6,542 nt of DNA, taken from the NCBI GenBank assembly GCA_036787815.1, contig DAIQOP010000230.1, positions 1 to 6,542 of the forward strand, read 5' to 3'. The stretch is from DATBAK01 sp036787815 (lineage in GTDB: Bacteria > Actinomycetota > Acidimicrobiia > IMCC26256 > PALSA-610). Both the position numbers and the translations under genes were made by a program. The notes below the pieces were generated by a model. That model was not told the origin of the DNA and ran no database searches. It saw only the letters and a program-made list of their open reading frames with translations. Shown here piece after piece: positions 1 to 6,071 of the stretch; the stretch's first letter is position 1; each line of letters begins with the position of its first letter.

Positions 1-2
1 AG

Positions 3-614
3 GCCGCCGGTCTGGTCAGCCTCGGCCGCGACGCCGGCGCCGACCTCGCGCGCGCATCGACCGCGTTCGTCGTCCTCGCGGTGGCGCAGGTCGCGGGGGC
101 CGCCACGGTCGGCGGGCTGGCGGCAATCGCCGCGCCCGACCTGCCGACACCGTTTCGCGTCGCGGTGATCGCCGGCCTGGGCCTGGCCGCGCTCGTGTAC
201 CGCGGCTGGATGGTCGCGGTGCTGCGGCTCGTCGCCCGGGTCGTGAAGCGCCTCGATGTGTCGTCGGTACCACCGCAGCGCGCGATCCTCCGGTCGTACG
301 CGTGGTCGGTCGGGGCAACCGCGGCAGCGGCCGCGGCGTTCACCGTGATCTCACAACCCCACGACGCCGCGATCGGCATCGCCGCGTTCTCGGCGTTCGC
401 CACGGCATGGTGGATCGGCTTCGTCGCGGTGCCCTTCCCGTCGGGAGTGGGGATCAGGGAGGCGGTGCTGCTCGGCGCGTTGCGCACGCCGTTGGGATCG
501 GGCGTCGTGCTCGGTGCGGCCGTCGGTCAGCGCCTGGTCGCGATCGCAGCCGAGCTCACCCTGATCGGCGCGACCGGAACGCATCACCTTCGCCGCCGCC
601 GAGACCGGCGCTAG
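3..614 (+). CDS. Flippase-like integral membrane protein (LPG_synthase_TM / UPF0104 family), 5' end missing
   Basis: The reading frame is open from the first complete codon and ends at TAG 612-614, giving 203 visible residues. Family members are usually about 300-350 residues, so roughly the N-terminal third lies outside the window; an internal GTG at 81 is not the true start. The visible part has several hydrophobic stretches (about residues 21-45, 52-78, 100-117, 122-145 and 165-192). The hallmark is AWWIGF...PFPSGVGIREAVLLGAL at about 135-160, matching the P-G-G-x-G-x-R-E signature late in the membrane domain of MprF and AglD-like proteins. The tail HHLRRRRDRR is strongly basic and probably cytoplasmic. 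Known family roles include flipping or modifying lipid-linked molecules; many members sit with glycosyltransferases, as here. A role moving a polyprenyl-linked sugar or glycolipid is inference. The family call is fairly firm, the function is not. Confidence 0.8.
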   Translation, partial: AAGLVSLGRDAGADLARASTAFVVLAVAQVAGAATVGGLAAIAAPDLPTPFRVAVIAGLGLAALVYRGWMVAVLRLVARVVKRLDVSSVPPQRAILRSYAWSVGATAAAAAAFTVISQPHDAAIGIAAFSAFATAWWIGFVAVPFPSGVGIREAVLLGALRTPLGSGVVLGAAVGQRLVAIAAELTLIGATGTHHLRRRRDRR

Positions 615-615
615 C

Positions 616-1305
616 GTGCCGGCCATGCCGGCCCGACCCGCGAGCGACGGCTCCGCACGACGGCCGCTGGGCCTCGCGCCCGGAGCATCCGAAGCAGCCG
701 CCGGGCAGGACGCCCGGAAGTACTCCACCGGCAATCCGGTCGTGCAGCGGCTGATCGCCCGCTGGGCGACGCAGCTGCGCGGCGAGATCACGACGTTGGC
801 TCCGCCCGGTACCACGATGGCCGACATCGGCATCGGCGAGGGGCTCGCACTCGAACGGATCCGCCCCGAAGGCACGGCCGTGGTGGGCATCGAGTACCGC
901 ACCGACAAGGTCCGCTGCGCGCGCGAGCTCATCGCCGACCTGCGGGCCGTCGTCGGCGACGCGGGCATGCTGCCGCTGCGCGACGGCGCCGTGCCGCTCA
1001 CCACGTGCATCGAGGTGCTCGAGCACCTCACCGATCCCGAGCCGGCCGTCGCCGAGCTCGCGCGCGTGTCGAATCGTGGTTGTGTCGTCTCGGTTCCGTG
1101 GGAACCGTGGTTCCGCCTCGGCAACCTCGCGCGCGGCAAGAACGTCGGGCGCTTCGGCAACGACCCCGAGCACCTCCAGTTCTTCACTCCCCGCCGGCTG
1201 GAGGCGCTGCTCGGCCGGCACTTCGAGTCGGTGCGGGTGAAGCCCGTGTTTCCCTGGCTCGTCGCGATCGCGACCGGGCCGCGCGCCGCGATCCCGCCGT
1301 CCTGA
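616..1305 (+). CDS. Class I SAM-dependent methyltransferase
   Basis: This is a 229-residue protein with a Rossmann-type SAM-binding fold. Motif I is ADIGIGEG at residues 69-76, followed by VVGIEYR at 89-95, the strand-2 acidic residue (E93) expected to hold the SAM ribose. An acidic segment GDAGMLPLRDG at 114-124 precedes CIEVLEHL at 131-138, the motif typical of Methyltransf_11/23 enzymes. The C-terminal part, VPWEPWFRLGNLARGKN (160-176) and NDPEHLQFF (182-190), resembles a methyltransferase subgroup often found in polysaccharide and glycolipid loci. No signal peptide or membrane span is seen, so it is probably cytoplasmic. It begins one base after the flippase-like gene (GTG 616; ATG 625 is an equally good alternative, and neither has a clear Shine-Dalgarno), so the two are probably cotranscribed. 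The acceptor, perhaps a sugar or lipid-linked intermediate, cannot be read from the sequence. It faces the GT-C gene with only 20 bp between stop codons. Confidence 0.85.
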   Translation: MPAMPARPASDGSARRPLGLAPGASEAAAGQDARKYSTGNPVVQRLIARWATQLRGEITTLAPPGTTMADIGIGEGLALERIRPEGTAVVGIEYRTDKVRCARELIADLRAVVGDAGMLPLRDGAVPLTTCIEVLEHLTDPEPAVAELARVSNRGCVVSVPWEPWFRLGNLARGKNVGRFGNDPEHLQFFTPRRLEALLGRHFESVRVKPVFPWLVAIATGPRAAIPPS

Positions 1306-1332
1306 GGGGATCAGGGCGAAGGCGCTCAGGGC
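1299..1332. terminator. Inverted repeat spanning both convergent stop codons, possible bidirectional terminator
   Basis: GTCCTGAG (1299-1306) can pair with CTCAGGGC (1325-1332), eight pairs including one G-U, around an 18-base loop. A shorter alternative is CCTGA (1301-1305) with TCAGG (1311-1315) around a five-base loop. The left arm contains the methyltransferase TGA and the right arm contains the stop of the oppositely oriented GT-C gene. There is no T-tract on either side, so this is not a textbook intrinsic terminator. Its position between converging genes is the main reason to suspect a terminating or blocking role. Confidence 0.25.
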
Positions 1333-3425
1333 ATCGGGTCGACGGTGATCGTGTAGGCCTCGGGCCGGAACCCGTCGGGTCGCCCGACGATCCGCTCCCG
1401 CAGGTAGAGCCCGTCGAAGGGGTTGACCGACACGAGGGGCTCGAGGCCGGGAACGATGTGGTGGATGCGCGCCTGGCTGTCGGCGACGAGGAACAACGTG
1501 CGCCCGTCGCGCTTCCAGGCCTGGGCCAACCGGGCGAAGCCGGGCGCGTCGAGAGCCGGCACCTTCGGGTCGAACACGCGCGCCGCCACCGGGACGTCGC
1601 AGTAGCTGCGGAGCGTCTGGGGGAGCACCTGATCGAGGCTCGCGCCCTGGAGCACGACGACGGCCGCGTGAGGGCCGATCGCGTGGCAGATCTGCTCGAC
1701 CGGACCGAGGAACCCGCGCTGGGTCGTCTCGCCGCGCACCGGCCAATCGGTGTGGACCGGCCACGCGATCGCCGCGACGAGCAGCACCCCCGCTCCCGCG
1801 CGCGCCGCGAGACGCACGTTGGGGTTCGACGCGACGCGCACGTCGAGCAGGCGGTCGACGACGACGAACGAGAAGAGCACGAAGCCGGGGATCACGAGCG
1901 GGAGGAAGCGCCGCATCACCCAGATCTGGTCCGGGAAGATGCTCGGGCTCCAGAGGTACACGGCGGCGACGGCCCCGAATGCGGCGACGACCACGCCCGC
2001 CGGCCCCCGGCGCCCGCGCAGCACCTCGCGGGCGAGCAGCGCGATGCCGACGATCCCGACCGCGAGCGTGACCGGGCCGATGTACCACGCGTGCCAGATC
2101 ATCGAGTTCTCGTAGTACCGGCGCGTCGCGTCGATCGGCACGTGGTCGATGCGCTGCAACCCCACCATGTACGGGTGCGCGACGTCGCGCGTGCGTTGGA
2201 TGCGCGGGCGGACGAACCAGGCGGCGAGCAGGCCGGCGGCCAGCACCGCCGCCGTGAGATCGGGGACGCGCCCGTTCAGGGCCCGTGCGGGCCAGGCGAC
2301 GAGCCTCGGTGCCCAGCGCGCGATCCCGATCGCCACTGCGCACGCGAGCGCGAGACCGACGTATTGCAGCGTGACGCGGCTGCCCAGATCGTGGAGATAC
2401 TTCGTGCTCCGCACCCGCACGTCGACGAGCCCGAGCGCGATCGCGAACACCACCGCACCCGTGAGCCAGCCCGCGGCCACGAGCGCGGCACGGCTGCCGC
2501 GGTCGTGCCGGCGGTGCGCGACGACGGCCGCGCCCAGCACGAGCGGAACCGCGACGAGGTAGAGCGGCCCGTCGATGCGCGCCATCACCGTGGCACCGAG
2601 CAGGAGCCCGGTGAAGGCGGCGACCGCGGGTCTCGGTGTTCCCCGCCGGGTCAGGAGCCAGAGGCCACCGAGCAGCACGGCCTGCGTGGGGAGCTCCGAG
2701 TACGAGTCGCGCATGAAGTGCATCTCGACGAGGTCGGCGGCGAGCGCGGCGAGGGCCGCGAGCGCGATCCACGGCCGGACGAAGCGCGTCGCGAGCGCGT
2801 AGAAGCTCAACAGCCCGAGCCCGCCGAGGATCGGCGGCGCGAAGAACATGAGCCGATCACCGCCGAGCCAGCGGGCCTCGGCGAGCAGGGTGGGGAGCAG
2901 GTGCGAGAACTGGAAGTAGAGGCGTCCGCCCCCGCGGTCGAAGACGGCGGACGAGGAGTAACGGAGGCCCGAGGTCTGCGCGAACGCGCCCACCCGTGCG
3001 TTGAACTCGAGGTTGTGGTGGGTGGCCATCCAGCGCGCGGTGACCATGTAGCCACCCGGATCGCGGTCGAGGAACACGTGCTGGGCGTGATGGCGGATGG
3101 CGAACAGCGTGGCGCCGCCGGCGGTCAGCACCGCCAGGACGGCCGGGAGCTCGACGTCGCGGTCGCGGCGCCCCGGGATCTGCCAGGGAGCGACGGCCAC
3201 CACCATCGCGGCGGTCGCGACCGCGCCGAGCGCGAGCGTCGGCACCGGCAGGAGCACCCCGACGACGGCGAGCGCGAGCCCGATGGTTCCGAAACCGAGG
3301 ATCGTGGCGAGCGCCGCCACCAGGCCCACGGTGAACCAGGGTGGGAGCGCCTCGGGGCCCGCGTCCGGGTCGCCGCCGCCCGGCGCGCCCGTCGGGGGCG
3401 TCGTGTCGAGCGTCCCGGCCGTCAT
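1326..3425 (-). CDS. Polytopic membrane glycosyltransferase-like protein (GT-C / GT39-type)
   Basis: This is a 699-residue integral membrane protein. I chose ATG at 3423-3425 because an upstream in-frame start at 3551 would run across the divergent GT2 start and add a low-complexity, Arg/Pro-rich tail; the Shine-Dalgarno is weak. The cytoplasmic N-terminus (1-30) is Pro/Gly-rich. Hydrophobic spans follow at about 32-60, 62-80, 93-110, 192-212, 219-236, 246-260, 268-300, 314-334, 352-370, 388-404, 446-465, 478-492, 507-525 and 541-556. The loop after the third span carries FLDRDPGGYMVTARW (118-132), with D120 and D122 placed like the catalytic acidic residues of the first extracytoplasmic loop in GT-C enzymes. 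RDSYSELPTQ (239-248) and the MRRFLPLVIPGF segment (504-515) also recall GT39-like proteins. Residues 557-699 form a soluble, probably extracytoplasmic domain. GT-C enzymes use polyprenyl-phosphate sugars, fitting the neighbouring GT2 gene. Donor and acceptor are unknown, and a non-catalytic role is possible. Confidence 0.75.
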   Translation of the reverse strand: MTAGTLDTTPPTGAPGGGDPDAGPEALPPWFTVGLVAALATILGFGTIGLALAVVGVLLPVPTLALGAVATAAMVVAVAPWQIPGRRDRDVELPAVLAVLTAGGATLFAIRHHAQHVFLDRDPGGYMVTARWMATHHNLEFNARVGAFAQTSGLRYSSSAVFDRGGGRLYFQFSHLLPTLLAEARWLGGDRLMFFAPPILGGLGLLSFYALATRFVRPWIALAALAALAADLVEMHFMRDSYSELPTQAVLLGGLWLLTRRGTPRPAVAAFTGLLLGATVMARIDGPLYLVAVPLVLGAAVVAHRRHDRGSRAALVAAGWLTGAVVFAIALGLVDVRVRSTKYLHDLGSRVTLQYVGLALACAVAIGIARWAPRLVAWPARALNGRVPDLTAAVLAAGLLAAWFVRPRIQRTRDVAHPYMVGLQRIDHVPIDATRRYYENSMIWHAWYIGPVTLAVGIVGIALLAREVLRGRRGPAGVVVAAFGAVAAVYLWSPSIFPDQIWVMRRFLPLVIPGFVLFSFVVVDRLLDVRVASNPNVRLAARAGAGVLLVAAIAWPVHTDWPVRGETTQRGFLGPVEQICHAIGPHAAVVVLQGASLDQVLPQTLRSYCDVPVAARVFDPKVPALDAPGFARLAQAWKRDGRTLFLVADSQARIHHIVPGLEPLVSVNPFDGLYLRERIVGRPDGFRPEAYTITVDPMP

Positions 3426-3549
3426 CGCCCCGGCAGCTTCGCACGCGCGCCGAGCCGGATAAGCCCATTCGGGCCGGGGCTGGCCTACCCTTGACGGCTG
3501 ACGGCCGGGCGCGAGGCCTCCGGGGAGACGCGACACATGGGTGGACGGC
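3426..3549. promoter_or_regulatory. Divergent intergenic region between the GT-C and GT2 genes
   Basis: This gap of about 125 bp must hold the promoters for both divergent genes. On the + strand, TACCCT (3486-3491) fits a loose actinobacterial -10 (TAnnnT) and would give a leader of about 45-55 bases for the GT2 gene, but no good -35 lies 16-18 bp upstream. TTGACG (3491-3496) looks like a -35 but has no matching -10 downstream. Just there is a perfect tandem repeat of TGACGGC (3492-3498 and 3499-3505), which could be a regulator site. On the - strand, only TTATCC (complement of 3457-3462) is slightly -10-like. Boundaries and assignments are tentative. Confidence 0.3.
3522..3527 (+). promoter_or_regulatory. 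Ribosome binding site GGGGAG upstream of the GT2 gene
   Basis: GGGGAG is the only good Shine-Dalgarno in the leader. It lies 9 bases before ATG 3537, which is out of frame with the GT2 gene and opens a six-codon ORF. It lies 13 bases before the in-frame GTG 3541 and 22 bases before the in-frame ATG 3550. By spacing alone it serves ATG 3537 best, which leaves the true GT2 start ambiguous. Confidence 0.5.
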
Positions 3550-3557
3550 ATGGGTGA
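3537..3557 (+). CDS. Possible six-codon leader ORF overlapping the GT2 start
   Basis: ATG 3537 reads Met-Gly-Gly-Arg-His-Gly and stops at TGA 3555-3557, just beyond the candidate GT2 start ATG 3550. It has the best-spaced Shine-Dalgarno in the leader (GGGGAG, 9-base spacing), while the GT2 starts are poorly spaced. If translated, it would deliver a terminating ribosome within a few bases of the GT2 start, so reinitiation or coupling is conceivable. Six codons occur easily by chance, so this is a weak call based only on spacing and overlap. Confidence 0.2.
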   Translation: MGGRHG

Positions 3558-4470
3558 ACGAGTGGCGAGCGGTGATCGCGAGCTCGACGTGACCGTGGTC
3601 CTGCCGGTCTACAACGAGAAGGGCCACCTGCGCCAGGAGATCGACCGCATCAGCGCCGCGCTCGACACCTCTCCGTACGACTACGAGCTGGTCGTGATCG
3701 ACGACGGCTCCACCGACGGCTCGCTGGAGGAGCTCCGCAAGATCGAGGGCATCCGCCTGATGTCGTTCGCGAAGAACCGCGGCTCGGGTTCGGCCCGCCG
3801 GGCCGGCACGCGTGCGGCCAAGGGCCGCGTCGTCGTGTGGACCGATGTCGACATGACCTATCCCAACGACGACATCCCCCTGCTCGTGAAGGAGCTCGAC
3901 GGTGCCGACCAGGTGGTCGGCGCGCGCACGTCCGAGCAGGGCACGCACAAGATGTTGCGGGTCCCGGCCAAGTGGTTCATCCGCAAGCTCGCGAGCTACC
4001 TCGCCAAGACGAAGATCCCCGACCTCAACTCCGGTTTCCGGGCCTTCCGCCGCGAGGTCGCACTCCAGTACCTGCACATGCTGCCGGCCGGGTTCTCGTG
4101 CGTCACCACGATGACGATGACGTTCCTCGCCAACGGCTACACGGTGAAGTACGTCCCGATCGAGTACAAGGAACGGGCCGGGAGCTCGAAGTTCCACTGG
4201 TACACCGACACGCGGCGCTACGGGCAACAGGTGCTCCGCCTCATCTTCACGTTCAATCCGATGCAGGTCTTCGGGCCGCTCGGTGGCGGCATCCTCCTGA
4301 TCGGACTCGGCAAGCTCATCTACGACGTGTCGACGCGCGACTTCTACGTGCGCAGCAACACGATGCTGCTCATCTTCATGGGCTTCCAGATCCTCAGCAT
4401 CGGTCTGCTCGCCGACGTCGTCGCCCGCAACGCCCGGTCGAAGAACGACGTGGAGCCCGCCACGCGGTGA
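3550..4470 (+). CDS. GT2 family polyprenyl-phosphate glycosyltransferase (DPM1/GtrB-like)
   Basis: This is a 306-residue protein (309 if GTG 3541 is the start). It likely transfers a sugar from a nucleotide donor to polyprenyl phosphate at the inner face of the membrane. The GT-A domain opens with VVLPVYNE (16-23), then VVIDDGSTDGS (48-58) for nucleotide binding, and TDVDM (98-102), the DxD-type metal-binding motif. DLNSGFRAFRR (158-168) and the basic GSSKF (211-215) are typical of dolichol/polyprenyl-phosphate mannose or glucose synthases. Two C-terminal spans (about 241-260 and 271-292) follow, as in GtrB-type enzymes, joined by a short loop. It is transcribed away from the GT-C gene, which is a natural user of its product, and its stop overlaps the start of a tiny membrane ORF. 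The family is clear; the sugar (mannose, glucose or another) is not readable from these motifs. Confidence 0.92.
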   Translation: MGERVASGDRELDVTVVLPVYNEKGHLRQEIDRISAALDTSPYDYELVVIDDGSTDGSLEELRKIEGIRLMSFAKNRGSGSARRAGTRAAKGRVVVWTDVDMTYPNDDIPLLVKELDGADQVVGARTSEQGTHKMLRVPAKWFIRKLASYLAKTKIPDLNSGFRAFRREVALQYLHMLPAGFSCVTTMTMTFLANGYTVKYVPIEYKERAGSSKFHWYTDTRRYGQQVLRLIFTFNPMQVFGPLGGGILLIGLGKLIYDVSTRDFYVRSNTMLLIFMGFQILSIGLLADVVARNARSKNDVEPATR

Positions 4471-4556
4471 GCACGCGCACGCTGCTCATCCTGGCCGCCC
4501 TCACCGGGTTCCTCATCCTCGGTGCGTTCGCGCTCCAGGTCATCGTCTCGCACTGA
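4467..4556 (+). CDS. Small 29-residue single-span membrane protein, translationally coupled to the GT2 gene
   Basis: GTG 4467 overlaps the GT2 stop in a GTGA arrangement, the classic four-base overlap of coupled genes, and the ORF ends at TGA 4554-4556. The peptide begins MSTRTLLILAALTG and ends VIVSH. Residues 6-27 are uninterrupted hydrophobic residues long enough for one membrane span, and Arg4 suggests the N-terminus is inside. There is no catalytic motif. The strict coupling suggests equimolar or dependent production with the GT2 enzyme, perhaps as a small membrane partner or stabiliser; that is inference. I do not recognise a named family. A hydrophobic run can also arise by chance in GC-rich sequence, but the overlap start, the in-frame stop before the next gene and the clean hydrophobic profile favour a real gene. 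Confidence 0.6.
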   Translation: MSTRTLLILAALTGFLILGAFALQVIVSH

Positions 4557-4573
4557 CCTTTCGGGACGGCGCG

Positions 4574-4588
4574 CGGCGGGCGCCGCCG
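4574..4588 (+). terminator. GC-rich hairpin between the glycosylation genes and the lpd gene
   Basis: CGGCGG (4574-4579) and CCGCCG (4583-4588) form a perfect six-pair stem with loop GCG, 17 bases after the stop of the small membrane ORF. It has no following T-tract, so it would be a weak or non-canonical terminator. It ends on the base before ATG 4589, which argues against that ATG as the lpd start. Confidence 0.3.
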
Positions 4589-4618
4589 ATGGGGAAGAAT
4601 GAGGCCCGACCGCAACCC

Positions 4619-6031
4619 ATGCGCGAAGAGGTGATTCCGACGGCCGAAGAGTTCGAGGTAGTCGTGCTCGGCGCTGGTCCGGGTGGGTACGCGGCCGCGC
4701 TGTACGGCGCGTCCGCCGGCATGCACGTGGCGATGGTCGAGGAGAGCCGGGTCGGCGGCACCTGCCTGAACCGTGGGTGCATCCCGGCCAAGGAGCTGCT
4801 CGAGACCGCCACGGTGTTGCGCACCGTCGGGCGGGCGGGGGAGTTCGGCGTGGTGGCCGGCGCCGCGCCCACGGTCGACCTCGCCGTCAGCCAGGTGCGC
4901 AAGCAGCAGGTGATCGACCGCCTCGTCGGGGGGCTCGAGACCCTGCTGAAGGGGCGCAAGGTCACGGTCGTCCCCGGTACGGGGAGCCTCCTCGACGGGC
5001 CCGGTCGGCTCGTGCGCGTCTCCGACGGCACCGAGCTGCGCGGCCGCCACCTGGTGCTCGCGACCGGCTCCTCGTCGCGATCGCTGCCGGGCTACGAGTT
5101 CGACGGCGTACGCATCCTGTCGTCCGACGACGTGTTGATGCTCGACCATGTACCCGAGCGAGTCGCGGTGATCGGCGGCGGCGCGATCGGTTGCGAGTTC
5201 GCGTCGTTCCTCGTCGACGTGGGCAGCACGGTCACCGTGCTCGAAGCGCTGCCGCAGGTCTTGGCCGGCGTCGATCAGCAGGTCGCGCAGACCGCGGTGC
5301 GGGCGTTCACCAAGCGCGGCGTGAAGGTGCACACGGGCGTCACGGTCGGTGCGCCGGAGATCGGCGAGAAGTCGGTGACCGTGCCGTTCACCGGGAAGAA
5401 CGGCGAGGAACGGCTCGAAGTCGACGTCGTCGTGGTCAGTGTCGGCCGCAGCCCGCGCACCTCGGGAGTGGGGTTCCGGGAGCAGGGCGTCGACCTCGAC
5501 GACCGCGGGTTCGTGGCGGTCGACCCGCAGATGCGGACGAATCTCGCCGACGTGTACGCCGTCGGTGATGTCGTCGCGACCCCGCAGCTCGCGCACGTCG
5601 CGTTCGCGGAGGCGATCGTCGCGATCAAGACCATGCTCGGCGAGAACCCCGCACCCGTCGACTACGCGAAGGTGCCGTGGGGCATCTACTGCCATCCCGA
5701 GGTCGCCTTCTGTGGCATGACGGAGGAGCAGGCGCGCGCGACGGGTCGCGACATCGTCACCTCGGTGCACCGCTTCGGCGGCAACGGTCGCGCGCTGATC
5801 GTCGGTGAGTCCGAGGGCCTCGTGAAGATCGTCGCCGAGCGCGACGGGCCGATGCTCGGCGTGCACATCGTCGGCCCGTGGGCGACCGAGCTCATCGCCG
5901 AGGGCTACCTCTCGGTGAACTGGGAAGCCACGGCCGCCGACATCGGGCTGCTCGTGCACGCCCATCCGACGTTGAGCGAGCTGTTCGGCGAGTCGGCGCT
6001 CGCGCTCACCGGCCGCAGTCTGCACGGTTGA
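4619..6031 (+). CDS. lpdA: Dihydrolipoamide dehydrogenase (E3 of 2-oxoacid dehydrogenase complexes)
   Basis: This FAD-dependent cytoplasmic enzyme re-oxidises the dihydrolipoyl group on E2 and passes electrons to NAD+. The ATG 4619 start gives 470 residues, a normal length. FAD-binding GAGPGG is at 18-23. The redox-active pair is in GGTCLNRGCIPAKELL (Cys49 and Cys54), and LATGSS is at 147-152. The NAD-binding GGGAIG is at 186-191 with the expected acidic residue after strand 2 (E209). The second FAD motif, ADVYAVGDV, is at 310-318. The C-terminal dimer domain ends with HAHPTLSELFGE, giving the catalytic His449-Glu454 pair. Alternative starts are ATG 4589, which directly abuts a hairpin and has no Shine-Dalgarno, and GTG 4631. 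ATG 4619 has only a distant GAGG at 4601-4604, so the start is uncertain. Mycothione or glutathione reductase is less likely given the E2 gene 40 bp downstream. Confidence 0.95.
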   Translation: MREEVIPTAEEFEVVVLGAGPGGYAAALYGASAGMHVAMVEESRVGGTCLNRGCIPAKELLETATVLRTVGRAGEFGVVAGAAPTVDLAVSQVRKQQVIDRLVGGLETLLKGRKVTVVPGTGSLLDGPGRLVRVSDGTELRGRHLVLATGSSSRSLPGYEFDGVRILSSDDVLMLDHVPERVAVIGGGAIGCEFASFLVDVGSTVTVLEALPQVLAGVDQQVAQTAVRAFTKRGVKVHTGVTVGAPEIGEKSVTVPFTGKNGEERLEVDVVVVSVGRSPRTSGVGFREQGVDLDDRGFVAVDPQMRTNLADVYAVGDVVATPQLAHVAFAEAIVAIKTMLGENPAPVDYAKVPWGIYCHPEVAFCGMTEEQARATGRDIVTSVHRFGGNGRALIVGESEGLVKIVAERDGPMLGVHIVGPWATELIAEGYLSVNWEATAADIGLLVHAHPTLSELFGESALALTGRSLHG

Positions 6032-6054
6032 GCGCTTCGACGCGCGTGTCTCTC

Positions 6055-6070
6055 GAGACCTGGAGGTCTT
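6055..6070 (+). promoter_or_regulatory. Ribosome binding site of the E2 gene inside a small inverted repeat
   Basis: GGAGG (6062-6066) sits five bases before GTG 6072 and fixes the E2 start. AGACC (6056-6060) can pair with GGTCT (6065-6069) around the four-base loop TGGA, with a possible extra G-U pair outside, so part of the Shine-Dalgarno could be occluded. The same left arm can instead pair with GTCT at 6048-6051. The stems are short, so any regulatory effect is speculative; the binding site itself is clear. Confidence 0.5.
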
Positions 6071-6071
6071 C

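Noticed and set aside
81..614. GTG 81 as the true start of the first gene
   Set aside because: The frame is open to the window edge with family-like sequence before 81, and the product would lack much of the membrane domain.
556..2772. A 738-codon - strand open frame covering part of the GT-C gene and the antisense of the methyltransferase
   Set aside because: It is Arg/Ala/Pro-rich with no family signature, and it overlaps two well-supported genes in other frames.
1005..3494. An 829-codon + strand open frame opposite the GT-C gene
   Set aside because: Its translation is dominated by Arg, His, Asp and Glu without hydrophobic pattern or motifs, as expected for the antisense of a GC-rich gene. 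The - strand frame has clear membrane spans and GT-C features.
3491..3520. TTGACG at 3491 as the -35 of a strong GT2 promoter
   Set aside because: The position 16-18 bp downstream (around 3514) reads AGGCCT, which is not a plausible -10.
4619..6031. Mycothione reductase or soluble transhydrogenase as the identity of the flavoprotein
   Set aside because: The Cys-x4-Cys redox motif and the His-Pro-Thr-x-x-Glu ending fit E3, and a lipoyl-domain E2 gene follows directly.
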